From assembly GCA_045123995.1 (NCBI GenBank), contig JBGVKY010000005.1:1-64000 (forward strand): a DNA stretch of 64,000 bases. The letters run 5' to 3'. Positions 23,897 through 32,244 of the stretch are shown here, piece by piece. Made by a program: the position numbers and the translations under genes. Positions within the stretch are counted from its first letter, which is position 1, and every line of letters starts with the position of its first letter. Below the pieces are notes generated by a model, which was not told where the DNA came from, did no database searches, and saw only the letters and a program-made list of their open reading frames with translations. This DNA is from HGM11501 sp045123995 (lineage in GTDB: Bacteria; Bacillota; Clostridia; CAKSNL01; HGM11501).

Positions 23897-24331
23897 TTAT
23901 TCTGTGGTATTTAATTCTTTTCTTATATATTCGCCGAGAACACCGTTTACGAACTTAGAGTCCTCTTCTCCTGCATACTTTTTCACAATTTCAACAGTTT
24001 CGCTTACGCTGACCTTTACCGGAATGTCCTCCATATATAGGATTTCATAAATAGAAAGACGCAGCGCTGCAAGAGCAACCCTGTTAATTCTGTCAATGGT
24101 CCAGTTTTTAAGATATTTCTTTATAATTTCGTCTATCTCATTTTCCTTTTCAGAAACTCCGGGACAAACTTTTTCTATATAATCCTTATCATCTTTTCCC
24201 GCTTCTTTTCCTGTCCAGATTTCACCATCTGCCGCTTCTTCGTAAAAGCCTTCAGGAATGTGCTCATCACCCTTTGTTATCATGGCAAAAAGCATTTTGA
24301 ATGCGTTTTCTCTGGCTGTTTTCCTGCTCAT
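23897..24331 (-). CDS. nusB: Transcription antitermination factor NusB
   Basis: 144-residue helical protein that binds boxA RNA with NusE (S10) for rRNA antitermination. It opens with SRKTARENAFKMLFAM, the typical RNA-binding start, and later has WTIDRINRVALAALRLSIYEIL and SETVEIVKKYAGEEDSKFVNGVLG, both hallmarks. The insert with acidic residues at about 25-50 is slightly longer than usual. RBS GAGGGG supports the start. It lies between rseP and xseA. Confidence 0.95.
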   Translation of the reverse strand: MSRKTARENAFKMLFAMITKGDEHIPEGFYEEAADGEIWTGKEAGKDDKDYIEKVCPGVSEKENEIDEIIKKYLKNWTIDRINRVALAALRLSIYEILYMEDIPVKVSVSETVEIVKKYAGEEDSKFVNGVLGEYIRKELNTTE

Positions 24332-24344
24332 TTATATCCCCTCT

Positions 24345-25382
24345 TTACTTTATCAATTTCGAAATGTCAGACCACGTTATAAAAAGTGCAAAAAGCATGA
24401 AAAGTATAAATCCTGCACCGTGTACCAGGGCTTCAAACTTCTCGGGCACTTTCTTACCTGTAACCATTTCGATAAGTGTAAACAATATTCTTCCTCCATC
24501 CAATGCCGGCAGGGGCAAAAGGTTCATAACTCCCAGATTTGCACCTATAAGCGCCATCAGATTGGCAATATTCAAAAACATCAAAAGACTTCTGGTCTTT
24601 ATATCTTCTTCCTTGTTTACTTCGTCCACCACATCATCAACCACCGAAGCAATCCCTATGGGACCCGATACCGCATCGACGCCCAAATTTCCGACAACTA
24701 AATTCTTAATTGTCCAGAAAACACTTTTCACGCTGAAAGCAGTTTCGTAAAATCCGTTTTTCAGTGCCAAAAGCGGATTGTTTTCCACAACTTTCGGGGT
24801 AAAACCGAATTTATAGCCTGCTTCTGTATTATAAGGTGTTACCGTCTTTGTTATCTTCTCTCCGTTTCTCTCTACGGTTATCTCTACGCTTTCCCCTTTA
24901 TTATCATACATCTTAAGTGTGAGGTCAGAATAGATGTTGATTTTTGTATTATCCATTTTAACAATTCTGTCTCCAACTGAAAAAACGGAAATAGGAGCAT
25001 TTTCATCGGGAATGTCCCCGATGGATGGTGTTATTACATACTTCTGGCTGAAGCTTATTACCATAAAAAGCAACAGTGCCAGTAAAATATTCATAAATGC
25101 CCCCGAAGCTAAAATTATAAATCTCTTCCAGGGTAAAAGTGCCGAAAAAGAGCCTTCCTCGTCTGTCTTTTCATCTTCACCAACCATAGCACAGTACCCG
25201 CCGATAGGAAAAATTCTCAAAGAATATAAGGTTTCTTTCCCCTGCTTTTTTATAATCGCAGGGCCCATACCAAGGGCAAATTCATTTACCTTTACACCGA
25301 AAATTCTGGCAGAGATAAAATGTCCCAGCTCGTGAATAAAAATCATCACGCCTAAAATCAATACAGTCCAAATTATGTTCAT
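24345..25382 (-). CDS. rseP: Site-2 intramembrane zinc protease RseP (YluC-like)
   Basis: Membrane-embedded metalloprotease that cleaves anti-sigma factors or signal peptide remnants within the bilayer. 345 residues. HELGHFISARIFGVKVNEFA gives the HExxH zinc site in the first helix (about 18-37). A PDZ domain occupies about 120-190 (VFSVGDRIVKMDNTKI). The second zinc ligand lies in NLLPLPALDGGRILF (about 295-309). The family average is 340-450 residues, and this is the single-PDZ Firmicutes form. It is located after dxr, as in Bacillus. Confidence 0.95.
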   Translation of the reverse strand: MNIIWTVLILGVMIFIHELGHFISARIFGVKVNEFALGMGPAIIKKQGKETLYSLRIFPIGGYCAMVGEDEKTDEEGSFSALLPWKRFIILASGAFMNILLALLLFMVISFSQKYVITPSIGDIPDENAPISVFSVGDRIVKMDNTKINIYSDLTLKMYDNKGESVEITVERNGEKITKTVTPYNTEAGYKFGFTPKVVENNPLLALKNGFYETAFSVKSVFWTIKNLVVGNLGVDAVSGPIGIASVVDDVVDEVNKEEDIKTRSLLMFLNIANLMALIGANLGVMNLLPLPALDGGRILFTLIEMVTGKKVPEKFEALVHGAGFILFMLFALFITWSDISKLIK

Positions 25383-25399
25383 GGAAAAGTCCTTTCAAA

Positions 25400-26539
25400 T
25401 TAGAATTTCGATTTCACAAACTCCCTTGCTTCCCCGTCTGCATCAAAAATCTCGGAAAGTGTGGGATTTTTCTTTACTTTGTGATTTTCCATTGCTCCCT
25501 CTACCGTATCTGCTATATCCAAAAATCCGATTTTTCCCGAAAGGAATAAATTAACCGCTTCCTCATTGGCTCCGTTCATAACCGCAGGCATTGTTCCGCC
25601 CGTATATGACGCCCTATACGCCAGAGCCAGAGATTTAAATGTATCCGTATCCGGTTTTTCAAAAGTAAGATTTCCCATGGAGAAAATATCCAGTTCTTTG
25701 CCTGAAACAGGACTTCTTTCCGGATAATTAAGTGCCACGCTTATGGGAGTTCTCATATCTGTTGAGCCCAGCTGTGCCAAAATTGCCCCGTCACAAAATT
25801 CCACCATAGAGTGAACTATACTTTGTCTGTGAACAGCAACCTCTATTTTATCTGCACTTACAGAAAAAAGATGTGTGGCTTCAATAACCTCAAGCCCCTT
25901 GTTTGCCAAGGTTGCACTATCTATTGTAACCTTTGCGCCCATTGACCAGGTAGGATGCTTTAACGCTTCCTTTGCCGTAACAGAAGAAAGATAATCCTTT
26001 GTCTTGCCAAAGAAAGGTCCGCCCGATGCCGTAAGATATATTTTCTTCATTTCACCATGCCCTTTAAGGCACTGGAAAATTGCACTGTGCTCCGAATCAA
26101 CGGGCAGAATATTTACCCCGTTATCACGGGCTGCCGCCATAACAATATCCCCTGCTGTAACCAGAGTCTCCTTGTTGGCAAGAGCAATATCCTTTCCGGA
26201 TGCTATGGCACATAAAACGGGCAAAAGACCCGCTATGCCCACAATCGCACCTACAGCCATATCGGCAGAGGGCACGGTTGACGCCACAGTGAGTCCTTCA
26301 TTTCCCGAAAGCACCTTAATGGGTGTATCGGCTAATCTTAATTTAAGTTCTTTCGCCGCATCCTCAGATGCCATGGAAACGACCTCGGGCATAAATTCCC
26401 TTGCCTGTTTTTCCATCAAATCCACATTTTTGCCTGCAGTAAGGGAAGCCACCGAAAAATTTCCGCTGTCTCTTCTTACTATATCAAGTGTCTGTGTTCC
26501 TATTGAACCTGTGGAACCTAAAATACAGAGTCGTTTCAT
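25400..26539 (-). CDS. dxr: 1-deoxy-D-xylulose 5-phosphate reductoisomerase
   Basis: Second enzyme of the MEP isoprenoid pathway, converting DXP to MEP with NADPH. 379 residues. The NADPH-binding start is LGSTGSIGTQTLDIVR (about 6-21). Further motifs are ALANKETLVTAGD (about 119-131), LPVDSEHSAIFQCL with the metal-binding acidic residues (about 146-159), TASGGPF, and HPTWSMGAKVTIDSATLANK with the flexible-loop Trp/Met and substrate residues (about 195-214). Its presence shows that isoprenoids are made by the MEP route. Confidence 0.97.
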   Translation of the reverse strand: MKRLCILGSTGSIGTQTLDIVRRDSGNFSVASLTAGKNVDLMEKQAREFMPEVVSMASEDAAKELKLRLADTPIKVLSGNEGLTVASTVPSADMAVGAIVGIAGLLPVLCAIASGKDIALANKETLVTAGDIVMAAARDNGVNILPVDSEHSAIFQCLKGHGEMKKIYLTASGGPFFGKTKDYLSSVTAKEALKHPTWSMGAKVTIDSATLANKGLEVIEATHLFSVSADKIEVAVHRQSIVHSMVEFCDGAILAQLGSTDMRTPISVALNYPERSPVSGKELDIFSMGNLTFEKPDTDTFKSLALAYRASYTGGTMPAVMNGANEEAVNLFLSGKIGFLDIADTVEGAMENHKVKKNPTLSEIFDADGEAREFVKSKF

Positions 26540-26555
26540 GTTTACCTCTTTCTAA

Positions 26556-27386
26556 TCAGGCTATAATGGGCATATAAGAAAGGAAATAGTAAGTTACCGG
26601 TGCTACGAAAATTATACTGTCTATTCTGTCAAGTATTCCGCCGTGTCCCGGGATGAAGCTGCCGAAATCCTTTATGCCCGTCTCTCTTTTAATAAGGGAC
26701 AGTGATAAATCGCCCATCTGGGCAAAAATCGCTGATAAAAATCCTAAAATCCCAAGATTAAGGTAGTTTATTTCAAGTCCGGGATTTATAAATCCTATTA
26801 TAAGACCGTATATCAGCATTGAAATTATACCGCCAAAAAGTCCGCCAATAGCACCCTCAACCGTTTTATTGGGGCTGATTTTGGGAGCCAGATGCTTTTT
26901 CCCGAAAAATCTTCCCGTAAAATATGCAAATGTATCAGTAAGGCAAGCCCCTACCAAAACTGCCCAGAGAAGATATTTTCCGCCTTCTAACATAAATCTT
27001 ATTCTTACCATGTAGCTTAAAAAATAAATAAGAACCGAGCTTATTATAAGTGCAGAAAACATTTCTGATACCTTTACTTTTCTGTTATACAAAAGTAAAA
27101 TCAAAAATCCCAGGAGTATGTAAATACATGCAATAAGGGAAATCATGTCTTTCCCTGCTTCTTTAAGAAGATACAGTCCGGAAATGCAGATAGCCGGAAT
27201 AAAAAGTATAATATAAAGGCATACAGGCCATTTTTCCCTGTTACATAATCCAAAGGCTCCGCTCACTTCATAAGCGGACATAAGAGCGATTATGCCCACA
27301 GCAGACAATATCACCGTTTCATTTGAACACAATATGAAAATTACCGCTATAATCATGAAAAAGGCGGCTATAATTCTTTGTTTCAT
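26556..27386 (-). CDS. cdsA: Phosphatidate cytidylyltransferase CdsA
   Basis: Makes CDP-diacylglycerol from phosphatidic acid and CTP at the membrane. 276 residues with about eight transmembrane helices. The signature near the C-terminal half is present: LTDTFAYFTGRFFGKKHLAPKISPNKTVEGAIGG (spread over about 150-183) and a later FGSFIPGHGGILDRIDSI with the metal-binding Asp (about 245-262). It lies between uppS and dxr with short spacing, the order common in Clostridia. Confidence 0.95.
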   Translation of the reverse strand: MKQRIIAAFFMIIAVIFILCSNETVILSAVGIIALMSAYEVSGAFGLCNREKWPVCLYIILFIPAICISGLYLLKEAGKDMISLIACIYILLGFLILLLYNRKVKVSEMFSALIISSVLIYFLSYMVRIRFMLEGGKYLLWAVLVGACLTDTFAYFTGRFFGKKHLAPKISPNKTVEGAIGGLFGGIISMLIYGLIIGFINPGLEINYLNLGILGFLSAIFAQMGDLSLSLIKRETGIKDFGSFIPGHGGILDRIDSIIFVAPVTYYFLSYMPIIA

Positions 27387-27389
27387 AAT

Positions 27390-28130
27390 TTATACCCCAC
27401 CGAAGCGACGCTGTCGCTTTTGATAATCATAAATTGCCTTAAGCAAATCGTCTCCCGTAAAGTCGGGCCACAAAATGTCTGAAAACCAGAATTCAGAATA
27501 GGCACTGCCCCAGAGAAGGAAATTACTTAATCTGTATTCTCCGCTGGGTCTTATTATAAGGTCGGGATCGGGCACTTCCGGATTATACATTAAAGAAGAC
27601 AATAAATCCTCGTTTATATCCTCCGCCTCTATTTTTCCTTCCTTTACCATCAGGGCCGCTTTTTTTGCAGCACTCACAATTTCCAGCCTGCCTCCGTAAT
27701 TTAAGGCAATCTGAACCAGCATGCTCTTTCCGTTCTTGGTGCTTTCCTCTATGTGGCATATTCCCTCTTTAATTTTCTCGGGAAGACTTTCTATATCGCC
27801 TATTATCTTAACTCTGGTATCCTTGCCCTCAAGCTTTTTAAGACCGTTTTCAAGATAATCGGTTAAAAGTTCCATTAAAGCGTCAACCTCTTCCTTGGGT
27901 CTTGACCAGTTTTCCGTGGAAAAGGCATATACGGTAACAACTTTAATTCCGAAATTTCCTGCAAAGTCAATGATTTTATCAAAGGTTTTGGCTCCTGCGC
28001 TGTGGCCGAAAGAACGGGGCATCCCTCTCTTTTTAGCCCATCTGCCGTTCCCGTCCATAATAATACCTATATGACGGGGAAGCCTTTCCTTATCAATCAG
28101 AGACTCTATATTTTTTCTCTTACCGAACAT
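27390..28130 (-). CDS. uppS: Undecaprenyl diphosphate synthase
   Basis: Cis-prenyltransferase that elongates farnesyl diphosphate to the C55 carrier for cell wall synthesis. 246 residues. The first motif HIGIIMDGNGRWAKKRG (about 21-37) holds the catalytic Asp; VTVYAFSTENWSRPKEE (about 66-82) and QIALNYGGRLEI follow. The C-terminal RPSGEYRLSNFLLW (about 194-207) and AYSEFWFSDILWPDF bind the diphosphate. It follows frr with one intervening base. Its substrate is supplied by ispA in the same operon. Confidence 0.97.
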   Translation of the reverse strand: MFGKRKNIESLIDKERLPRHIGIIMDGNGRWAKKRGMPRSFGHSAGAKTFDKIIDFAGNFGIKVVTVYAFSTENWSRPKEEVDALMELLTDYLENGLKKLEGKDTRVKIIGDIESLPEKIKEGICHIEESTKNGKSMLVQIALNYGGRLEIVSAAKKAALMVKEGKIEAEDINEDLLSSLMYNPEVPDPDLIIRPSGEYRLSNFLLWGSAYSEFWFSDILWPDFTGDDLLKAIYDYQKRQRRFGGV

Positions 28131-28131
28131 T

Positions 28132-28683
28132 TTATATCGCCATTATGGATTTTTCTTTATTCTGTGCTATTGTTTCAATTTCCTTGATGCCGTCGTCAGT
28201 TGCCTTCTGAACGTCCTTTTCAACATTCTTCATGTCGTCCTCTGTTAAAATTCCGTCCTTTTTCTGCTTTTTGAAAACTTCCAGTGTGTCACGGCGGATG
28301 TTTCTTACCATAACCTTGGCATCTTCAGTTTTCTTATTTAATGTCTTTACAAGCTCTTTTCTTGATTCCTCTGTAAGAGAGGGGAAAACAAGGCGGATTA
28401 TCTTGCCGTCGTTGGCAGGATTGATGCCAAGCTCAGACTTCTGAATTGCCTTTTCAATTTCCTTTAATGTAGAAGCGTCCCAGGGCTGAATTGTAAGGGT
28501 GTGAGCATCAGTTGCGGAAACAGTTGCCATCTGATTGATGGGAGTATCTGTTCCGTAATAACTTACCATAATTTTATCCAGTACACTGGGAGAAGCCTTT
28601 CCCACTCTTATTGTGTTCAAGTCCTCTTCAAAGTAGTTTATGCTCTTTTCGATTTTGTTTTTAAGTTCCATCATTGCGTCCAT
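28132..28683 (-). CDS. frr: Ribosome recycling factor
   Basis: Splits post-termination ribosomes together with EF-G. 183 residues, the usual size. Landmarks are NTIRVGKASPSVLDKIMVSYYG (spread over about 24-45), INQMATVSATDAHTLTIQPWD, IRLVFPSLTEESRKELVK and VMVRNIRRDTLE, all diagnostic. It is 16 bp after pyrH. Confidence 0.97.
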   Translation of the reverse strand: MDAMMELKNKIEKSINYFEEDLNTIRVGKASPSVLDKIMVSYYGTDTPINQMATVSATDAHTLTIQPWDASTLKEIEKAIQKSELGINPANDGKIIRLVFPSLTEESRKELVKTLNKKTEDAKVMVRNIRRDTLEVFKKQKKDGILTEDDMKNVEKDVQKATDDGIKEIETIAQNKEKSIMAI

Positions 28684-28699
28684 TTTCTTATCCTCCTTA

Positions 28700-29398
28700 T
28701 TATTTATGTACTAAAGTACCTATTTCTTCTTCCATTATTGCTTTTTTGATATTTTCAGGGTCAGAAACTCCGAAAACCCTTAAAGGCATTGCATTATCCA
28801 TGCAAAGTGTTGTTGCAGTAGAGTCCATAACACCAAGGCCTCTGTCCAAAACCTCCATATAAGTAAGGTCGGTAAATTTCTTTGCAGCGGGATTTTTTTC
28901 AGGGTCAGAATCGTAAACCGCATCTACCCTCTTTGCCAAAAGAATTATATCTGCGTCAATTTCCACGGCACGAAGTGCAGCCGCTGTATCAGTTGAGAAG
29001 AAGGGATTTCCCGTTCCGCAACCGAAGATAACAACTCTTCCTTTTTCAAGATGTCTCACTGCTCTTCCTCTTATATAGCTTTCCGCAATTTTATTCATTT
29101 CCAGAGCAGTCTGCACTCTTGTGGGTATTCCGTGTCTTTCAAAGGCATCCTGAAGTGCCAGGGCATTTATAACGGTTGCAAGCATTCCCATGTGGTCTGC
29201 TCTTGTTCTGTCCATCTTTTCACCGCTTCTGCCTCTCCAGAAATTGCCACCGCCTACAACAATGGCTATTTCAACGCCCATTTTCACACACTCGGCAATC
29301 ACATTACCTATTTTCCCAACAATTTCTTCGTCTATACCTGTACCTTTTGCTCCTGCAAGCGCTTCACCGCTTATCTTAAGTAAAACTCGTTTGTACAT
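28700..29398 (-). CDS. pyrH: UMP kinase PyrH
   Basis: Phosphorylates UMP to UDP and is allosterically controlled by GTP/UTP in bacteria. The 232-residue protein begins MYKRVLLKISGEALAG at the ATG at 29398, with AAAGGA nine bases before it. An upstream in-frame ATG is less likely. Further motifs are IVVGGGNFWRGR, RTRADHMGMLATVINALAL, VVIFGCGTGNPFFSTDTAAALRA and VDSTAT-like VMDSTATTLC. In many Firmicutes pyrH follows rpsB and tsf. Here the upstream neighbour is the fumarate operon, so that linkage is lost. Confidence 0.96.
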   Translation of the reverse strand: MYKRVLLKISGEALAGAKGTGIDEEIVGKIGNVIAECVKMGVEIAIVVGGGNFWRGRSGEKMDRTRADHMGMLATVINALALQDAFERHGIPTRVQTALEMNKIAESYIRGRAVRHLEKGRVVIFGCGTGNPFFSTDTAAALRAVEIDADIILLAKRVDAVYDSDPEKNPAAKKFTDLTYMEVLDRGLGVMDSTATTLCMDNAMPLRVFGVSDPENIKKAIMEEEIGTLVHK

Positions 29399-29489
29399 AA
29401 AAGACAGTCCTTTCATACAGATTTATGCAAAATAACTTTCAAATAATCAAATTCGACGCAAAGTGCAAAAATCCTTTATATTTAATGTA

Positions 29490-29541
29490 AAAATAGATAA
29501 AAAAAGGATGAGCAGCTGCTCATCCTTTTTTTATCTATTTT
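29490..29541. terminator. Perfect 52-bp palindrome ending the fumarate operon
   Basis: The 26 bases from 29490 to 29515 are exactly reverse-complementary to 29516-29541 with no unpaired centre (core GGATGAGCAG/CTGCTCATCC, flanked by seven A and seven T). The fumB stop codon (29537-29535) is inside it. On the minus strand it forms a strong stem followed by T residues. Confidence 0.85.
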
Positions 29542-30092
29542 CTGTTTTCAAGATATTCTTTTCTGCCAAGCTCATATAAGTTGTTGCCCTCCGAGTCGAT
29601 AATTACAACCAGAGGCATATCTTCAACATAGAGCTTACGGAGAGCTTCCGCACCTAAATCCTCATAGGCGATAAGTTCGCACTTTTTAATGCACTTGGCT
29701 AAAAGTGCACCTGCACCGCCGATAGCACCGAAGTAAACGCCGGAATGTTCTTTCATGGCGTCTATTACTTCAGGAAGTCTTGCACCTTTTCCTATCATAC
29801 CTCTTGCTCCGACCCTCATCATTGTAGGAGCATAAGCGTCCATTCGTCCGCTGGTGGTGGGACCTGCAGAGCCAATTACCTTTCCGGGCTTTGCCGGTGT
29901 GGGTCCTACATAATAGATTGTAGCATCCGTTGGGTCGAAAGGAAGGCACTCCCCTCTTTCCAATGCTTCGCACATTCTTTTATGGCCCGCATCACGAGAG
30001 GTATAAATTGTTCCTGTTAAGTAAACCTTATCTCCTGCTTTTAATGTTTTGGCAAGTTCCTTTGTTAAAGGAAGTGTAATGTGCTTTTCCAT
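29535..30092 (-). CDS. fumB: Class I fumarate hydratase (or L-tartrate dehydratase type), beta subunit
   Basis: 185-residue swivel-domain subunit of the oxygen-sensitive 4Fe-4S hydro-lyase that interconverts malate and fumarate. Features: GDKVYLTGTIYTSRDAGHKRM (spread over about 20-40), a conserved substrate-binding region YYVGPTPAKPGKVIGSAGPTTSGRMD, then MIGKGARLP and YFGAIGGAGALLAKCIK. The start overlaps the alpha subunit stop by one base. The two-subunit form is common in Clostridia and archaea. Tartrate dehydratases are sequence-similar, but the malate dehydrogenase-like and fumarate reductase genes in the same operon favour fumarase. Confidence 0.92.
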   Translation of the reverse strand: MEKHITLPLTKELAKTLKAGDKVYLTGTIYTSRDAGHKRMCEALERGECLPFDPTDATIYYVGPTPAKPGKVIGSAGPTTSGRMDAYAPTMMRVGARGMIGKGARLPEVIDAMKEHSGVYFGAIGGAGALLAKCIKKCELIAYEDLGAEALRKLYVEDMPLVVIIDSEGNNLYELGRKEYLENRK

Positions 30093-30934
30093 TATATCAC
30101 CTCCGACTTATGACGGGTTACATGGCAGTTTATATTAACTGCGCAAGGCATACCCGCAATATGTGTGGGCAGGGTTTCGATATTAAGACCGATAGCAGTA
30201 GTCTTTCCGCCAAAGCCCTGGGGTCCTATACCAAGCTTGTTAACCTTTTCGAGCATTTCCTTTTCGAGGTCAGCATAGAAAGGATCGGGATTTTCAGAAT
30301 CCAAGCTTCTCATTAAAGCCTTCTTTGCCAAAAGCGCACACTTATCAAATGTTCCACCGATACCTACACCGATTACCATGGGAGGACAGGGATTGGGACC
30401 TGCGGTTTCAACAACCTCCAAGATAAAGTCCTTTATACCCTGAAGTCCTGCTGAAGGCTTGAACATTCTTATCATGCTCATATTTTCACTGCCGAAGCCC
30501 TTGGGACCCACCGTAATTTTTACGTTTTCGCCGGGAACGATTTCCGTATATAACATAGCAGGAGTGTTATCCCCTGTGTTTCCGCGTCTTACGGGGTCTG
30601 CCACAACGGATTTTCTTAAATATCCCTTGTCGTAACCACGTCTTACACCCTCGTCAACGGCTTCCCTTAAGTCGCCGCCCACAAAGTGAACGTCCTGACC
30701 GATTTCTAAAAATACACAAGCCATACCTGTATCCTGACAAATAGGTACATCCTCTGCATCTGCTATGTCAAAATTTTCGATGATGTTATCCAAAATGCCC
30801 TTTGCAATTTCGCCGTCTTCCTCACTTCTGCACTTTTTAATAGCGCATTTTACATCCGAAGGAAGATGATTGTTAGCTTCTATGCAGAGTTTCTCAATAA
30901 CATCTGTCAACTGACTTACATTTATTTCACGCAT
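30092..30934 (-). CDS. fumA: Class I fumarate hydratase (or L-tartrate dehydratase type), alpha subunit
   Basis: 280-residue catalytic subunit that holds the 4Fe-4S cluster. Candidate cluster cysteines are in ICQDTGMACVFLE (about 62-74) and GPNPCPPMVIGVGIGG with KCALLAKKAL (about 185-210). Other conserved segments are ADPVRRGNTGDNTPAMLYTE (about 112-131) and KGFGSENMS. AAGGAG precedes the start. Acting with the beta subunit it would convert malate from the first gene of the operon into fumarate for FrdAB. Confidence 0.93.
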   Translation of the reverse strand: MREINVSQLTDVIEKLCIEANNHLPSDVKCAIKKCRSEEDGEIAKGILDNIIENFDIADAEDVPICQDTGMACVFLEIGQDVHFVGGDLREAVDEGVRRGYDKGYLRKSVVADPVRRGNTGDNTPAMLYTEIVPGENVKITVGPKGFGSENMSMIRMFKPSAGLQGIKDFILEVVETAGPNPCPPMVIGVGIGGTFDKCALLAKKALMRSLDSENPDPFYADLEKEMLEKVNKLGIGPQGFGGKTTAIGLNIETLPTHIAGMPCAVNINCHVTRHKSEVI

Positions 30935-30946
30935 AATTTTATCTCC

Positions 30947-32230
30947 TTAAATCAATACGCCAATAAGCTGGCAGGCAAAAACAACAAGTATAAGAGCAAT
31001 GGGGTAAGTTGACGCATAGGCAGATGCCACATCATCTGTTCCCGCAACACCGATTAAAGTTCCCAATGCAGGAGTTGATGTCATGCCTCCGGTTATGGAC
31101 CCCAAGCTGTTAAGCAAAGGCAATTTGCACACCTTTCTTGCGAAGAAGTATGCAACCACCATGGGAATTAAAGTAATTAACATTCCTGCCAAAAATCCGT
31201 ATACAACAATCATAGGTCCATAGGGATTACTTGCAATCTGAGATACAAGCTGAACTCCGCCGTCAACACCTGCACCGATTAAGAAAAGCATAAGACCAAA
31301 CTCACGGAATACCTTAAGCGTCTTATCGTCAATTCTTAAACTGAGTTTTCCGATGTGTCCAAAGTGAGCCAATATAAGTGCCATTATAAGAGGTCCGCCG
31401 GTCATGCCCAAGGAGAAGCACGCTCCGTCAAAACCATTTTTAGTAAGAGGGATTTTGATTGAGCCTAAAAGAATTCCCAGTACAACTGCAATACCGAACG
31501 ATGCAAGACCGAAAGAGTCTATATTCATATACTTTTTGCCGTCGTTAACAGAAACTTCGTCTGCATTCTTTACCGCCTCTTTCTTACCCGAAACAGCGAT
31601 AAGAGCTCTTTCCTTATCCATATCTGCCTTTAAGAGTTTGGGAACAATCTGTACAAAAAGCACAACGCCCACTACCCCGAAAGGATAGGATACTGCCTGA
31701 CCCAATGCAACCATTCCCGAATTATCCCCTGCCACGTCCTTAGCCGCAGAGAATGCAGGAGTAGATGTTAAAGCTCCTGATAAAACACCGTTGGCAAAAT
31801 CTGCTCCTATGCCTGGAACGAGTGCAAAGCAAACTGCTGCCAGAGCACCCATTACTATAACCAGAACTCCCATAGGAACATAGGTTTTTGCATTTTTCTT
31901 TAAATTCCTGAAAAAGTTGGGACCAGCAATAGAGCCTACGGATGTCACAAAAAGCACAAGGCCTATGTCTCCCATAAAGTTATACAAATCAACGCTCTTA
32001 GCATCGGGGCCGGAAACAAAAAACTTTGATAAAATGGGAATTTCAGAAAGTCCGGGAAGAGTAAATAGGTAGCCTGCTAGAAGCGCCACCAAAAATACGC
32101 CTGCTGTTCCCAGGGAAACACCCTTTATTTCAATTCTTCCCAACAGGTAACCCAAAAAGCAGATTAAAAATGCGCCTGCTAAAATTACCGCAACGGAGCC
32201 GGGATTTATGAGCTTAGCTAAAAATTCCAT
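30947..32230 (-). CDS. AAE-family (AspT/YidE-like) anion exchanger, candidate succinate exporter
   Basis: 427-residue integral membrane protein with about ten helices in two homologous halves. Each half has the family motif: FMGDIGLVLFVTSVGSIAGPNFF with GALTSTPAFSAAKD (about 85-170), and REFGLMLFLIGAGVDGG with GGMTSTPALGTLIG (about 310-400). A hydrophilic loop of about 35 residues separates them; full AspT-type proteins have larger TrkA-C domains here. Known AAE members exchange aspartate for alanine, and Corynebacterium SucE1 exports succinate. Lying between frdA and fumA, this one most likely carries a C4-dicarboxylate (inference). Confidence 0.8.
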   Translation of the reverse strand: MEFLAKLINPGSVAVILAGAFLICFLGYLLGRIEIKGVSLGTAGVFLVALLAGYLFTLPGLSEIPILSKFFVSGPDAKSVDLYNFMGDIGLVLFVTSVGSIAGPNFFRNLKKNAKTYVPMGVLVIVMGALAAVCFALVPGIGADFANGVLSGALTSTPAFSAAKDVAGDNSGMVALGQAVSYPFGVVGVVLFVQIVPKLLKADMDKERALIAVSGKKEAVKNADEVSVNDGKKYMNIDSFGLASFGIAVVLGILLGSIKIPLTKNGFDGACFSLGMTGGPLIMALILAHFGHIGKLSLRIDDKTLKVFREFGLMLFLIGAGVDGGVQLVSQIASNPYGPMIVVYGFLAGMLITLIPMVVAYFFARKVCKLPLLNSLGSITGGMTSTPALGTLIGVAGTDDVASAYASTYPIALILVVFACQLIGVLI

Positions 32231-32244
32231 TCTGAGGCCTCCCC

